NCBI GenBank assembly: GCA_947500385.1 | Contig: CANMSA010000017.1 | Coordinates: forward strand, 62,001-126,000 | Direction of reading: 5' to 3' | Source of the DNA: an uncultured Flavobacteriaceae bacterium | Lineage (GTDB): Bacteria; Bacteroidota; Bacteroidia; Flavobacteriales; Flavobacteriaceae | DNA: 64,000 bases | In this document: in pieces, positions 1 through 10,698 of the stretch | Layout of the letters: every line of letters begins with the position of its first letter | Position numbering within the stretch: the stretch's first letter is position 1 | Translations under genes and position numbers: made by a program | The notes under the pieces: generated by a model | The model's input: only the letters and a program-made list of their open reading frames with translations | Databases searched by the model: none | Told to the model about the DNA's origin: nothing

Positions 1-2358
1 ATCGGCGATGTAGTCCTTGGCCTTATCTGTTAGGCTAAGGTCGTATCCGATATCTTTTATTCTGGCGAACAGTTTTTCAAGTTCTATATCGATGATTTGG
101 TGAATGTCTTCCCGTTCTAGCGGATTAAAGACCACTACATCATCGATTCGATTCAAGAATTCTGGTGCGAATGCCTTTTTAAGGGCATTTTCGATGACAC
201 TTTTCTGATGCGTATCGGCCTGCGAAATTTTGGCCGAGGTTCCAAAACCGACTCCCTGTCCGAAGTCTTTTAATTGACGCGCTCCAATGTTCGATGTCAT
301 GATAATAATACTATTCCTAAAGTCGATCTTACGACCTAAGCTATCGGTAAGGTAGCCATCGTCCAATACTTGCAAAAGCATATTGAACACATCTGGATGG
401 GCTTTTTCCACCTCGTCCAACAAGATTACGGAATAGGGTTTTCTACGTACTTTTTCTGTTAATTGTCCGCCTTCTTCATAACCCACGTATCCCGGAGGTG
501 CCCCAACCAATCGGGAAATGGCGAATTTCTCCATGTATTCGCTCATATCAATGCGTATCAATGCATCTTCCGAATCAAAAAGTTCTTTGGCCAGTACTTT
601 GGCAAGTTGTGTTTTTCCCACCCCTGTCTGCCCAAGGAAAATAAAAGATCCTATTGGTTTGTTGGGGTCTTTAAGTCCGGCACGGTTGCGTTGTATCGCC
701 TTGGCTACTTTCGCAACGGCTTCGTCCTGGCCGATCACATTGCCTTTAATAAGTTCGGGTAACTCGGCCAATTTATTGCTCTCGGTCTGCGCAATGCGAT
801 TTACGGGAATTCCGCTCATCATAGAGACTACATCGGCAACATTGTCTTCGGTGACCGTCTCTTTGTGCAGTTTGCTATCGTCTTCCCATTTTTCTTGGGC
901 AATGGCGAGGTCTTTTTCGAGTCTTTTTTCATCGTCGCGTAACTTGGCCGCTTCCTCGTACTTTTGCTTTTTGACCACACTGTTCTTTAGTTCTCGAACA
1001 TCTTCCAACTGTTTTTCGAGCTCTAAGATTTGTTTGGGCACATCCATGTTGACGATGTGTACGCGAGAACCCGCTTCGTCAAGCGCATCGATGGCTTTGT
1101 CCGGTAAAAACCGATCGGTCATATAACGATTGGTCAATTTTACACAGGCAACGATTGCTTCGTCGGTATAGAGTACGTTGTGGTGGTCTTCGTATTTACT
1201 TTTGATATTTTGCAATATCTCGATCGTTTCCCCTACGGAGGTAGGTTCTACGATGACTTTTTGAAAACGTCGTTCAAGCGCTCCATCTTTTTCAATGTAC
1301 TGTCTGTACTCATCCAAGGTCGTGGCACCGATGCATTGTATTTCTCCTCTTGCCAAGGCAGGTTTGAACATATTGGAGGCATCCAAACTTCCCGTGGCAC
1401 CCCCGGCGCCTACAATGGTATGGATTTCATCAATAAAGAGAATTACATCATCGTTTTTCTCCAATTCGTTCATGACCGCTTTCATACGCTCTTCGAACTG
1501 GCCACGGTACTTGGTACCTGCCACCAAAGACGCGAGGTCTAGGGTTACTACCCTTTTGTTGTAGAGTATGCGGGATACTTTTTTATTAATAATGCGCAGT
1601 GCAAGCCCTTCTGCAATGGCACTTTTACCGACTCCCGGTTCCCCGATGAGCAAAGGGTTGTTCTTTTTACGGCGGCTTAAGATCTGCGAAACCCGCTCGA
1701 TTTCCTTTTCCCTACCGACCACGGGATCCAACTTATTCTCTTCGGCCATCCGTGTCAAATCCCTACCGAAATTGTCAAGGACCGGAGTTTTTGATTTTTT
1801 ATTTCCTTTTTGATTTCCAGTGGAAGAAAAATTCCCTTCCTTACTCTCGTTGCCATCGTCCGATTCGTTCGGGAACGACTCGGAAGTAGGGGCGTCCACG
1901 ATTTCATCATCGCTGGTAATCATAAATTTGAATTGCTCTTTTACCCCATCGTAATCCACCTTAAGCTTATGTAACAGCTTAGTAGTGGGGTCGTTTTCAT
2001 TTCTTAAAATACAAAGGAGAAGGTGCGCCGTGTTGATCGAGGAACTCTGAAACAATTTGGCCTCCAAAAAAGTGGTCTTCAACGCGCGTTCCGCTTGGCG
2101 TGTCAAGTGCAAGTTCTTTTTATCTTTTTGGGCGTTTCCGGAACTTGGATTCGAAGGGCTAAGGATTTCGACCTTTCGTCTCAAGTGATCCAAGTCCACA
2201 TCCATTGCATCCAAAATACTGATTGCTTTACCGTTTCCGTCACGTAAAAGGCCCAACATTAAATGTTCCGTGCCAATAAAGTCATGTCCCAACCGTAGGG
2301 CTTCCTCTTTGCTATATGCAATTACGTCTTTTACTCTTGGTGAAAAATTATCGTCCAT
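1..2358 (-). CDS. clpC: ATP-dependent Clp protease ATP-binding subunit ClpC (3' end outside window)
   Basis: Cytosolic AAA+ unfoldase that feeds proteins to ClpP. The 786 codons in the window begin MDDNFSPRVKDV at the ATG ending at 2358. In order they hold a two-repeat Clp N-domain (about residues 1-145), a Ser/Asn-rich linker, AAA module 1 with Walker A GEPGVGKS and Walker B ILFIDEIH, a middle domain with a UVR-like motif (KYEEAAKLRDDEKRLEKDL), and AAA module 2 with Walker A GQTGVGKT and Walker B ILLDEVEK. The stop codon and last part of the C-terminal D2-small domain lie beyond position 1. The middle domain and UVR-like motif favour ClpC over ClpA or ClpB. It is divergent from gyrA across 258 bases. 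Confidence 0.96.
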   Translation of the reverse strand, partial: MDDNFSPRVKDVIAYSKEEALRLGHDFIGTEHLMLGLLRDGNGKAISILDAMDVDLDHLRRKVEILSPSNPSSGNAQKDKKNLHLTRQAERALKTTFLEAKLFQSSSINTAHLLLCILRNENDPTTKLLHKLKVDYDGVKEQFKFMITSDDEIVDAPTSESFPNESDDGNESKEGNFSSTGNQKGNKKSKTPVLDNFGRDLTRMAEENKLDPVVGREKEIERVSQILSRRKKNNPLLIGEPGVGKSAIAEGLALRIINKKVSRILYNKRVVTLDLASLVAGTKYRGQFEERMKAVMNELEKNDDVILFIDEIHTIVGAGGATGSLDASNMFKPALARGEIQCIGATTLDEYRQYIEKDGALERRFQKVIVEPTSVGETIEILQNIKSKYEDHHNVLYTDEAIVACVKLTNRYMTDRFLPDKAIDALDEAGSRVHIVNMDVPKQILELEKQLEDVRELKNSVVKKQKYEEAAKLRDDEKRLEKDLAIAQEKWEDDSKLHKETVTEDNVADVVSMMSGIPVNRIAQTESNKLAELPELIKGNVIGQDEAVAKVAKAIQRNRAGLKDPNKPIGSFIFLGQTGVGKTQLAKVLAKELFDSEDALIRIDMSEYMEKFAISRLVGAPPGYVGYEEGGQLTEKVRRKPYSVILLDEVEKAHPDVFNMLLQVLDDGYLTDSLGRKIDFRNSIIIMTSNIGARQLKDFGQGVGFGTSAKISQADTHQKSVIENALKKAFAPEFLNRIDDVVVFNPLEREDIHQIIDIELEKLFARIKDIGYDLSLTDKAKDYIAD

Positions 2359-2545
2359 AAACTATCCTTAACATCTATAAAATTAGTAAAACTACTTCAA
2401 TCTATGGCAAATACTGTACCTATATTCGACAAACTAGTACGAAATGACGAAAAAAGCACCGGTTCTATGTTTTTTCATCGGTTATATGGGGTGTAAAAAA
2501 GATGTTAAAACGTGTTGATAAATTCTTGAATAAAAGCTAGCAGAC

Positions 2546-2578
2546 TTGCCATAAAAGCTAGGATAATGCTTATATTGG
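2546..2578 (+). promoter_or_regulatory. possible gyrA promoter
   Basis: A TTG at 2546-2548 is followed after 22 bases by TATATTGG at 2571-2578, a one-mismatch fit to the Bacteroidota -7 element TAnnTTTG. It lies about 38 bases before the gyrA ATG. The fit is imperfect, so this is only a candidate. Confidence 0.3.
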
Positions 2579-2616
2579 CTTGCTTTTTTAAACCTAATAA
2601 ACACTAATATTTTCAA

Positions 2617-5151
2617 ATGGCTGAAGGAGAAAAACTGATTCCTATTAATATTGAAGATGAAATGAAATCTGCCTACATCGATTATTCGATGTCGGTCATT
2701 GTGTCACGTGCGCTACCCGATGTTCGGGATGGTCTGAAACCAGTACATAGAAGAGTGCTGTATGGCATGTATGAACTAGGGGTCCGGTCGAGTAGTGCAC
2801 ACAAGAAATCTGCCCGTATCGTCGGGGAGGTTTTGGGTAAGTATCACCCGCACGGGGATACCTCCGTATATGATTCGATGGTGCGTATGGCACAAGAATG
2901 GAGTTTGCGCTACATGTTGGTAGATGGACAAGGGAATTTTGGTTCTGTTGACGGGGATAGCCCGGCAGCAATGCGATATACGGAGGCGCGTATGCGAAAA
3001 ATCGCAGATGACATGTTGGCCGATATAGACAAAGACACCGTGGATCATCAGTTAAATTTTGATGATTCCCTAGAAGAGCCCGTAGTACTTCCTGCCAGGG
3101 TTCCGAACCTTTTGGTAAACGGTGCATCGGGTATTGCCGTTGGGATGGCAACCAATATGCCCCCGCACAATTTAAGTGAAGTAATCGATGGTACCGTCGC
3201 ATATATCGATAACAACGATATTGAAATAGATGAGCTTATTACACATATCAAAGCTCCTGATTTCCCCACCGGCGGAATCATTTATGGCTATGACGGCGTA
3301 AAAGAAGCATTTCACACAGGTCGCGGTCGGGTTGTCATGCGCGGTAAGGCTACTTTCGAAGAAGTACAGGGGAGGGAGTGTATCATTGTGACTGAAATTC
3401 CGTACCAAGTGAATAAAGCCGATATGATCAAAAAGACGGCAGACTTGGTAAACGATAAGAAGATAGAGGGTATCTCTACTATTCGGGATGAATCGGACCG
3501 TAAGGGGATGCGAATCGTCTACATCTTAAAGCGCGATGCAATTCCCAATATTGTACTGAACATGCTCTTCAAGTACACCGCTTTGCAAACTTCTTTCAGC
3601 GTCAATAACATTGCGCTGGTAAACGGAAGACCGCAATTGCTGAATGTGAAGGAGATGATCCACTATTTTGTGGAACACCGTCATGAGGTGGTCGTGCGGC
3701 GTACTAAGTATGAACTAAAGAAAGCAGAGGATAGAGCGCATATTTTGGAAGGGCTCATTATTGCCTCCGATAATATTGATGAAGTAATCAAAATTATCAG
3801 GGCCTCCTCAAATGCGGAAGAGGCCAGGGAAAACCTGATCGAGCGCTTTAAGTTGTCCGAGATCCAGGCCAAGGCAATCGTAGAAATGCGGCTCCGACAG
3901 TTGACGGGTCTGGAACAAGATAAGTTACGCGCCGAATATGACGAGATTATCAAAACCATCGCGGATTTAAAGGATATTTTGGATCGTAAGGAGCGAAGAA
4001 TGGACATCATCAAGGAAGAACTTATCGAAATAAAAGATAAGTACGGAGATACGCGCAGGTCCGAAATTAATTTTGCAGGAGGTGATTTGAGCATTGAGGA
4101 TATGATTCCCGATGAGCAGGTCGTTATTACCATTTCGCATGCGGGTTACATTAAGCGAACCCCGTTGACCGAATACAAAATCCAAAATAGGGGAGGGGTC
4201 GGGCAAAAGGCATCCTCCACACGGAACGAAGATTTTTTGGAGCACCTTTTTGTAGGTACCAACCACCAATACATGTTGTTCTTTACCCAAAAAGGAAAAT
4301 GTTTTTGGATGCGGGTCTACGAAATTCCGGAGGGCAGCAGAACTTCAAAAGGAAGGGCCATTCAGAATTTGATCAATATCGAACAAGATGATATGGTCAA
4401 GGCCTTCATTTGTACGCAAGATTTGAAGGATGAGGAATATGTCAACAGTCACTACGTAATCATGGCCACGAAGAAGGGCGTTGTTAAAAAAACATCCCTA
4501 GAGCAGTATTCGCGTCCGCGTCAAAATGGAATCAATGCAATCGGTATTCGGGAAGGCGATGAGCTGTTAGAAGCCAAATTGACTACCGGCACCAGCCAAA
4601 TTTTCTTGGGACTCAAATCAGGAAAAGCCATTCGGTTCGAAGAGAGCAAAACACGACCTATGGGTCGTAATGCTTCTGGAGTAAGAGGAATTACGCTTGC
4701 CAATGATGCCGACGAAGTGGTCGGGATGGTGTCTGTACACGACTTTGATGAAAATATCCTGGTCGTTTCGGAGAATGGTTATGGAAAACGATCCAGCATT
4801 GAAGATTACCGCATCACCAATAGAGGTGGTAAAGGGGTAAAAACAATTTCGATTACGGATAAGACCGGAGAACTGGTAGCTATCAAAAACGTCTCGGATT
4901 TGGATGACCTTATGATCATTAACAAATCGGGGATCGCCATACGAATGAGCGTAGAAGATTTACGGGTTATGGGGCGCGCCACGCAGGGTGTACGGCTCAT
5001 CAATATCAAAGGAAAGGACTCTATCGCGGCGGTAGCCAAAGTAATGAAAGATGAAGATACGTTGGAGGATGCCGATATCAACGACATCGAAGTGAATACA
5101 GAAGATGGCACGGCTCTTGATAATGAGGGTACGGAAGAAACACAAGAATAA
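2617..5151 (+). CDS. gyrA: DNA gyrase subunit A
   Basis: Breakage-reunion subunit of DNA gyrase, which introduces negative supercoils with GyrB. The 844-residue protein has the winged-helix and tower domains. The catalytic Tyr121 lies in [10 protein letters not shown], and the quinolone-resistance region reads [10 protein letters not shown], with Thr82 at the position of E. coli Ser83. The C-terminal half is a six-bladed pinwheel; a GyrA-box-like QNRGGVG lies near its start, supporting GyrA rather than ParC, and a second RGGKG repeat follows later. The acidic tail ([16 protein letters not shown]) is common in gyrase A. The ATG at 2617 gives the canonical [16 protein letters not shown] start. 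The TPR gene follows 31 bases later and is probably co-transcribed. Confidence 0.98.
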   Translation: MAEGEKLIPINIEDEMKSAYIDYSMSVIVSRALPDVRDGLKPVHRRVLYGMYELGVRSSSAHKKSARIVGEVLGKYHPHGDTSVYDSMVRMAQEWSLRYMLVDGQGNFGSVDGDSPAAMRYTEARMRKIADDMLADIDKDTVDHQLNFDDSLEEPVVLPARVPNLLVNGASGIAVGMATNMPPHNLSEVIDGTVAYIDNNDIEIDELITHIKAPDFPTGGIIYGYDGVKEAFHTGRGRVVMRGKATFEEVQGRECIIVTEIPYQVNKADMIKKTADLVNDKKIEGISTIRDESDRKGMRIVYILKRDAIPNIVLNMLFKYTALQTSFSVNNIALVNGRPQLLNVKEMIHYFVEHRHEVVVRRTKYELKKAEDRAHILEGLIIASDNIDEVIKIIRASSNAEEARENLIERFKLSEIQAKAIVEMRLRQLTGLEQDKLRAEYDEIIKTIADLKDILDRKERRMDIIKEELIEIKDKYGDTRRSEINFAGGDLSIEDMIPDEQVVITISHAGYIKRTPLTEYKIQNRGGVGQKASSTRNEDFLEHLFVGTNHQYMLFFTQKGKCFWMRVYEIPEGSRTSKGRAIQNLINIEQDDMVKAFICTQDLKDEEYVNSHYVIMATKKGVVKKTSLEQYSRPRQNGINAIGIREGDELLEAKLTTGTSQIFLGLKSGKAIRFEESKTRPMGRNASGVRGITLANDADEVVGMVSVHDFDENILVVSENGYGKRSSIEDYRITNRGGKGVKTISITDKTGELVAIKNVSDLDDLMIINKSGIAIRMSVEDLRVMGRATQGVRLINIKGKDSIAAVAKVMKDEDTLEDADINDIEVNTEDGTALDNEGTEETQE

Positions 5152-5182
5152 TCAATTAACACTAATTTTTAATAATAGAGAA

Positions 5183-6445
5183 ATGAAAGCTAAATTTTTA
5201 ATATTGATGACCATGTGCTTTACAATGGTCGGTTTTGCTCAGAAAAGCGAGATTAAGGCTGCTGAAAAGGCACTCAAAGGAGGGGATGCCGCGGCGGCCA
5301 AAACTGCTTTGGAAGCTGCTTCAGGAACTATTTCCGGAGCAGATGTCAAATTACAGGCACAATACTATTTTACAAGGGGTAAGATCTACGCCGATTTGGC
5401 CAAGAAAGGAGATAATACCGCATTTAAGGAAGCGGCCGATTCTTTTCAGAACGTTTTGGATGTGGAAGAAAAAAGCGGAAAGCAAAAGTATACCGCGGAG
5501 ACTACGCAGCGTATGCAGGCCATTACGGCTGATTTGGTAAACTCTGCGGTGGAAGACAATGCCAATAAAAATTTCAAAGAGGCAGCCGAAAAGCTTTACA
5601 TGAGCTACAAATTAAGTCCAAAAGACACTTCGTATTTGTATTATGCCGCAAACAGTTCCGTACAAGGGGGCGACTACGAGCAATCCCTTAAATTTTACAA
5701 TGAGCTAAATGATGTTGGTTATGATGGGGGTGGTGTCAAGTACAAAGCGACCAATATTGCTTCGGGCCAAGTAGAAGAAATGGACCAAGTACAACGCGAT
5801 TTAATGGTAAAAGCGGGAACGCATAGCGATCCAATCGAAGAAAAAATTCCTTCTAAAAAGGCCGAAATCGTTAAAAACCTCGCATTGATATATACACAAG
5901 TTGGCCAGAATGACAAGGCGATCGAGGCTTTTCAGAATGCTAGAAAAAGTAATCCGGACGACGTGAACTTGGTGTTGAGCGAAGCGAACCTGTATTATAC
6001 CATGGGCGATAAAGACAAATTCAAGACTCTTATGTCAGAAGCGGCGGCAATGGCACCGGACAATGCCGACCTGCATTACAATATTGGTGTAATAGCCATG
6101 GAGCAAGGGAATTTGGAAGAGGCACGGGCATCGTACCTGAAGGCACTTGAAATCGACCCCAACTATACAAATGCACAGTTGAACCTATCTACCACTTATG
6201 TGAATGAGGGGAATGGTTTGATCGATGAAATGAATTCCTTGGGTAATTCAAGAAAAGATATTGCACGTTACGATGAGTTAAAAGAGCTCAAAGATAGTCT
6301 GTTCCAAAAAGGAGCGGACGTTTTGGAGGCGGCTCTTAAAGACAATCCGGATAATCAAGGTGTTTTGACACAACTAAAGAATATCTATGGCGCCATGGGC
6401 GACAATGAAAACTTCATGAGATTAAAGAAGTTATTGGGAGAGTAA
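5183..6445 (+). CDS. exported tetratricopeptide-repeat protein
   Basis: 420-residue protein starting MKAKFLILMTMCFTMVGFAQ, a Sec signal peptide with a likely cut after FAQ, so it is periplasmic. The frame is open upstream to 5105, but that would overlap gyrA; the ATG at 5183 puts the signal peptide at the N-terminus. Several TPR units are visible, the clearest around residues 260-360 (DKAIEAFQNARKSNPDDVNL; ADLHYNIGVIAMEQGNLEEA; ASYLKALEIDPNYTNAQLNL). TPRs mediate protein-protein contact and no enzyme domain is seen. It lies 31 bases after gyrA and before a strong hairpin, so gyrA and this gene probably form one transcript. The specific partner is unknown. Confidence 0.85.
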   Translation: MKAKFLILMTMCFTMVGFAQKSEIKAAEKALKGGDAAAAKTALEAASGTISGADVKLQAQYYFTRGKIYADLAKKGDNTAFKEAADSFQNVLDVEEKSGKQKYTAETTQRMQAITADLVNSAVEDNANKNFKEAAEKLYMSYKLSPKDTSYLYYAANSSVQGGDYEQSLKFYNELNDVGYDGGGVKYKATNIASGQVEEMDQVQRDLMVKAGTHSDPIEEKIPSKKAEIVKNLALIYTQVGQNDKAIEAFQNARKSNPDDVNLVLSEANLYYTMGDKDKFKTLMSEAAAMAPDNADLHYNIGVIAMEQGNLEEARASYLKALEIDPNYTNAQLNLSTTYVNEGNGLIDEMNSLGNSRKDIARYDELKELKDSLFQKGADVLEAALKDNPDNQGVLTQLKNIYGAMGDNENFMRLKKLLGE

Positions 6446-6465
6446 TTCTATTTTCCACGAATCGT

Positions 6466-6499
6466 AAAAACCCTGATTGTTTCAATCAGGGTTTTTTTA
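6466..6499. terminator. bidirectional rho-independent terminator
   Basis: Perfect 14-bp stem: AAAAACCCTGATTG (6466-6479) pairs with CAATCAGGGTTTTT (6483-6496) around a 3-base loop, with A and T runs on both sides. It serves the convergent TPR gene and the NlpC/P60-like gene. Confidence 0.88.
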
Positions 6500-7246
6500 T
6501 ATTAGTTTTTTGATGACCCTGAGAGAATGGGTATAACAGCCGCGCTCGGTATTGAAAATTCCCGTATGATCGAGCCGATCAATGCGTACTTTGCCATGCG
6601 CATGTATAATATAGTTGTCGTCCATGATGATTCCCACATGGTCTATTTCCCCATCTTGATTGTCAAAAAATGCCAAGTCTCCGGCCTCGCTTTCCTCAAT
6701 AAAGCTTAGGGCATCCCCTTGGCTCGATTGTTGGTGCGCCGTGCGAAGAAGGGAATATCCGTGAATTCGATACACCATTTGGCTTAGCCCGGTGCTGTCA
6801 ATGCCAAAAGGACTTTTCCCACCTTTTAAGAATGGGGTATTAAGGTAATAAAACGCTGTTTGGATCAATGATGATTTTTCTTGACTTCCGCTTCCACTAT
6901 CTCCCTCAAATGCATGATTTAAAAAAGCGGCGCCATGCACCGAGGATCCCAATAAGATGGGAAGCGAAGTTTTTGTGTTCGTTTCGATCGACGAAACAAG
7001 ATTGGTAGCCAGTACAGGCTGGGCATCGGCCAGGGCTTGGTATTCCTCCTCTTGAAGAAGTTGCATTTGATCTTTGCGCACCCAGCCTTCGCATTTATCA
7101 TGGGCAATGCGTATTTTACTATACAATTTCCGGTGTTCGAGCACTTTAAAATGTTCGCCATAGAGCAATTGTGTAACCATCTCCGAGGTCTCTTCGGGCG
7201 CACGGCGCACGGAAACGAGGCTAAGTGGACAAATACCGTATTGCAT
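6497..7246 (-). CDS. NlpC/P60-like (C40) peptidase homologue with SH3 domain, catalytic Cys replaced by Ser
   Basis: 249 residues. The N-terminal part (about 1-75; YGEHFKVLEHRKLYSKIRIAHDKCEGWVRKDQ) is a bacterial SH3-like domain. The C-terminal part (about 125-249) is an NlpC/P60 fold, normally a murein endopeptidase. The His region (GEIDHVGIIMDD) and the later IIHAHGKVRID are present. The expected nucleophile motif G-I-D-C-S-G reads G-I-D-S-T-G here; the codon is AGC, near 6799 on the reverse strand. The enzyme may be inactive, use Ser, or only bind peptidoglycan. No signal peptide is visible. It lies 25 bases downstream of the thiolase on the same strand. Confidence 0.82.
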   Translation of the reverse strand: MQYGICPLSLVSVRRAPEETSEMVTQLLYGEHFKVLEHRKLYSKIRIAHDKCEGWVRKDQMQLLQEEEYQALADAQPVLATNLVSSIETNTKTSLPILLGSSVHGAAFLNHAFEGDSGSGSQEKSSLIQTAFYYLNTPFLKGGKSPFGIDSTGLSQMVYRIHGYSLLRTAHQQSSQGDALSFIEESEAGDLAFFDNQDGEIDHVGIIMDDNYIIHAHGKVRIDRLDHTGIFNTERGCYTHSLRVIKKLI

Positions 7247-7271
7247 TCGACTTGGTTGGTGTAAAATGGAG

Positions 7272-8447
7272 TTAGTTTCTTTCTAAGACAAGGGCCGAGG
7301 CACCACCACCGCCATTACAAATGGCCGCGGCTCCAAGTTTTGCATTTTTTTGTTGTAGAGTATGTAACAAGGTAACCAGAATACGGGCTCCAGAGCACCC
7401 TAAGGGGTGTCCTAACGAAACGGCACCACCATTTACATTCACCTTATCGTCTGTTAGGCCCAGCAATTTCATATTTGCCAAGCCTACGACCGCAAAGGCT
7501 TCATTAAATTCAAAATAATCGATGTTTTCAATGGCAACGCCCGCTTTGTCCAAGGCCTTGGGAAGCGCCTTGGCCGGCGCGGTGGTAAACCATTTTGGCT
7601 CTTGCGCCGCATCTGCATACCCCTTGATGGTTGCCAAGGGGGTCAGGGACAATTCTTTTGCTTTTTCAGCACTCATAAGTACCATGGCCGCCGCACCATC
7701 GTTAATGGTAGAAGCATTGGCAGCGGTTACGGTGCCATCTTTTGAGAAAGCTGCCCGTAAGTTCGGTATTTTCTCTAGGAACACATTTTTAAACTCTTCG
7801 TCTTCTGCAATTATTTTGGGCTCGCCACGCCTTTGTGGAACTGGTACCGGAACCACTTCCGCATCAAATCGCCCGCTCTTCCACGCGTCTGCCGATCGTT
7901 GGTACGATTGTATGGCGAAAGCATCTTGTTCTTCTCTGCTGAAATTATGTTCCGTCGCACATAAATCGGCACAAACGCCCATGGCCTGTTGATCGTATAC
8001 GTCTACCAAACCATCTTTTTGCATGCCATCGATCATGGACGATGGGCCAAACTTTTGACCCGCTCTCATTTGAACGTAATGTGGGATCATACTCATATTT
8101 TCCATCCCTCCGGCAACGATAATGTCGGCATCTCCTACTGCAATTGCCTGTGCCGCCTGCATGACGGTCTTCATTCCTGAAGAACATACTTTGTTGACTG
8201 TTGTACAGGGCACCGTATCGGGGATACCGGCGTAGATTGCCGCCTGTCGTGCGGGTGCCTGGCCCGTACCTGCCTGTACCACATGGCCCATAAGCACTTC
8301 TTCGACCATGGCTGGGCTAAGATTTATCTTGTCTAACGCACCTTTGATGGCAATGGCTCCCAATTTTGGGGCAGGTACCGAAGATAACGCACCCATGAAA
8401 CTACCTATTGGCGTTCGAACAGCAGCCACAATAACAACCTCTTTCAT
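7272..8447 (-). CDS. acetyl-CoA C-acetyltransferase (thiolase)
   Basis: 391-residue thiolase, the normal length for biosynthetic or degradative acetoacetyl-CoA thiolases. It condenses two acetyl-CoA or splits acetoacetyl-CoA in the cytosol. Visible motifs are the acyl-accepting Cys88 in NKVCSSGMK, NEAFA with its His/Asn neighbourhood, GGAVSLGHPLGCSGAR, and the second active Cys in CNGGGGAS. The ATG ending at 8447 gives MKEVVIVAAVRTPIG, the usual start. The NlpC/P60-like gene follows closely on the same strand. The direction of the reaction cannot be told from the sequence. Confidence 0.95.
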   Translation of the reverse strand: MKEVVIVAAVRTPIGSFMGALSSVPAPKLGAIAIKGALDKINLSPAMVEEVLMGHVVQAGTGQAPARQAAIYAGIPDTVPCTTVNKVCSSGMKTVMQAAQAIAVGDADIIVAGGMENMSMIPHYVQMRAGQKFGPSSMIDGMQKDGLVDVYDQQAMGVCADLCATEHNFSREEQDAFAIQSYQRSADAWKSGRFDAEVVPVPVPQRRGEPKIIAEDEEFKNVFLEKIPNLRAAFSKDGTVTAANASTINDGAAAMVLMSAEKAKELSLTPLATIKGYADAAQEPKWFTTAPAKALPKALDKAGVAIENIDYFEFNEAFAVVGLANMKLLGLTDDKVNVNGGAVSLGHPLGCSGARILVTLLHTLQQKNAKLGAAAICNGGGGASALVLERN

Positions 8448-8649
8448 TTCCTGTTTTTTAATGATATTTAATAGTAAACGTATTTCGTCGAGAAATAGTT
8501 CAGTCGCATCGGCTGAATTTTAACGACGTTTCCTAGTCAAAAAATTAGTCATGCGAAATTAAGAAAATAAAGAAGAATGCAGGTAGTAGAGGAATCAATA
8601 AGCCGTTTTGATCTTATATTTTTCTATTTTTGAATTAGATACCAGTTGC

Positions 8650-10698
8650 ATGCGAAAGTTTTTCGATATCCTTTTTAAAAGTCAGTCCCTCATTTATAAG
8701 TATGTACTTTATCTGGCAAGCGTGTTTTGTATTGTATTTTTCTTTCCAAAAGGGGGGCAATTCAAATATGAATTTCAAAAAGGAAAACCTTGGCAGTATG
8801 AGAACCTCTATGCACCTTTTGACTTTTCGATACGAAAAACGCAGAATGAAATAGAGAAGGAAAAAAGTGAGATCAATGCAACCCAATTGTCCTACTACCG
8901 TTACGACGCACAAGTTGTAAAAAAGGCATATACCGACTTTGATGCAAAATTCATAGAGACCTTTCCGTCGCAAGAATACGATGAAAATCAATTAAAGACC
9001 TTATATACTGCGGGGAAAGAAATTTTAAATGAGGTATATGCGTATGGCATTTTACCCGATGGCGTACAAAGAGACCAGAAGGAAATAATTTATTTGGTTA
9101 GAAAGAATGAGGCCGATCGCGTTGCGTTTGAAAAGCTCTTTGAACCGGCCGAATTGGTAGTGACTGTAAACCGTTCGTTGCGAAGCAAGGGATTGCGGAG
9201 CTTTTCAAACTCCTATCAAATTCTTTTTGCCGATTTGTTGAGGCCCAATGTACGTTTGGATAAAAAACTCTCAGAAAATGCCCAGAACGAGGCACTTTCC
9301 CAAGTGTCAAGTACCCGCGGAACGGTAGATGAAGGAAAGTTGATCATTGCCAAGGGCGAAGTGGTCGAAGCTGGCAATCTCAAGGTGCTGAATTCCCTGA
9401 AACAGGAATACGAATCTGAGCTTTGGGCTGCCAATAACTACTATTTTATCCTTTTCGGTTATACTATTTTGGTGTCTTTGGTGCTGATGATGTTGTTCTT
9501 GTTCTTAAAAAAATATCGCGCGCCCATATATGAGAACAATGTAAAGGTCACTTTCATTTTCTTCAATATATTACTAATGGTGTTTGTCACCACCTTGGTA
9601 GTCAAGTACAATGAGGCCTATATTTTTGTGGTTCCCCTATGCATTCTACCTTTGATTCTAAAGACATTTTTCGATGCCAGGCTTGGGCTGTTCGTGCATG
9701 TCCTTACTGTATTGATCCTGGGTTTTGTGGTACCCAATAGCTTTGAGTATATCTTTCTTCAAATCATTGCGGGCATCGTGACCATACTAACGGTTTCCGA
9801 ATTGTATAAACGTGCGAACCTGTTTATTTCTGTAGGGCAGATAACCTTGATTTACATCGTTGGGTATTTGGCCTTTCATATTATCCATGAAGGAAATCTG
9901 GACAATATCATTTGGGCCACTTTGGGGCTTTTTCTTTTGAATGGGATGATTACCTTGTTCGCGCAACCATTGATTTATGCCTATGAAAAGGTGTTCGGGT
10001 TGGTGTCCGATGTTTCACTTTTAGAGTTGTCCGACACCAATTCCAAGTTGTTAAAAGAGTTGGGGAATAAAGCGCCCGGTACTTTTCATCACTCGCTGCA
10101 GGTGGCAAACTTGGCGGAAGCTGCTGCCAACGAGATTGGCGCCAACGCCATGTTGGTTCGGGTAGGTGCTTTGTATCATGACGTGGGGAAGATGAACAAT
10201 CCCACCTATTTTACCGAGAACCAAATTACCAACGTGAATCCACACGATGAGCTTTCCCCGAAGGATAGTGCCAAGATTATTATTGATCATGTAATCGAGG
10301 GAATTGAAATTGCAAGAAAAAATAATCTTCCTGATCGGGTAATCGATTTTATTCGATGCCATCATGGTACTACCAAGGTGTACTATTTTTTTAAAAAACA
10401 ACAAGAGAGCGGAGCGGAAGTAAACGAAACGGATTTTACGTATCCCGGGCCTATACCTTTTTCCAAAGAGACGGCCATACTGATGATGGCAGATTCGGTG
10501 GAGGCCGCTTCAAAGAGCCTTAAGAATCCGACCTTTTTAATTATCGACGAATTTGTAGACAAGATTATTGCTGGGCAGATGGCGGCCAACCAATTTTTGA
10601 ACGCCGATATCACTTTTAAGGAAATCGAAAGCATTAAGAAAATCTTCAAGCAAAAACTCACGAATATTTATCATCTCAGGGTAGAATACCCCGAGTAA
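8650..10698 (+). CDS. 7TM-HD family phosphohydrolase (PgpH-like)
   Basis: 682-residue membrane protein. It has an N-terminal membrane segment (YVLYLASVFCIVFFF), an extracytoplasmic 7TMR-HDED-like domain (about 35-265), seven closely spaced membrane segments (about 275-470), and a cytosolic HD domain (about 480-680). HD motifs are HHSLQVANLAE, ALYHDVGK (metal-binding HD) and CHHGTTK. Characterised relatives such as Listeria PgpH hydrolyse c-di-AMP; that role is inferred here. The frame is open from a TTG at 8608, but the ATG at 8650 (MRKFFDILFKSQSL) is preferred because it places the first membrane segment normally and a TATTTTTG box at 8625-8632 lies before it. Confidence 0.88.
   Translation: MRKFFDILFKSQSLIYKYVLYLASVFCIVFFFPKGGQFKYEFQKGKPWQYENLYAPFDFSIRKTQNEIEKEKSEINATQLSYYRYDAQVVKKAYTDFDAKFIETFPSQEYDENQLKTLYTAGKEILNEVYAYGILPDGVQRDQKEIIYLVRKNEADRVAFEKLFEPAELVVTVNRSLRSKGLRSFSNSYQILFADLLRPNVRLDKKLSENAQNEALSQVSSTRGTVDEGKLIIAKGEVVEAGNLKVLNSLKQEYESELWAANNYYFILFGYTILVSLVLMMLFLFLKKYRAPIYENNVKVTFIFFNILLMVFVTTLVVKYNEAYIFVVPLCILPLILKTFFDARLGLFVHVLTVLILGFVVPNSFEYIFLQIIAGIVTILTVSELYKRANLFISVGQITLIYIVGYLAFHIIHEGNLDNIIWATLGLFLLNGMITLFAQPLIYAYEKVFGLVSDVSLLELSDTNSKLLKELGNKAPGTFHHSLQVANLAEAAANEIGANAMLVRVGALYHDVGKMNNPTYFTENQITNVNPHDELSPKDSAKIIIDHVIEGIEIARKNNLPDRVIDFIRCHHGTTKVYYFFKKQQESGAEVNETDFTYPGPIPFSKETAILMMADSVEAASKSLKNPTFLIIDEFVDKIIAGQMAANQFLNADITFKEIESIKKIFKQKLTNIYHLRVEYPE

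Noticed and set aside
2842-2863. Quinolone-resistance mutation in GyrA (Thr82)
   Set aside because: Thr at this position is known as wild type in some flavobacteria, so it cannot be called a resistance change.
8608-8650. TTG start of the HD phosphohydrolase at 8608
   Set aside because: A promoter-like TATTTTTG lies after it and the ATG at 8650 gives the usual N-terminus.
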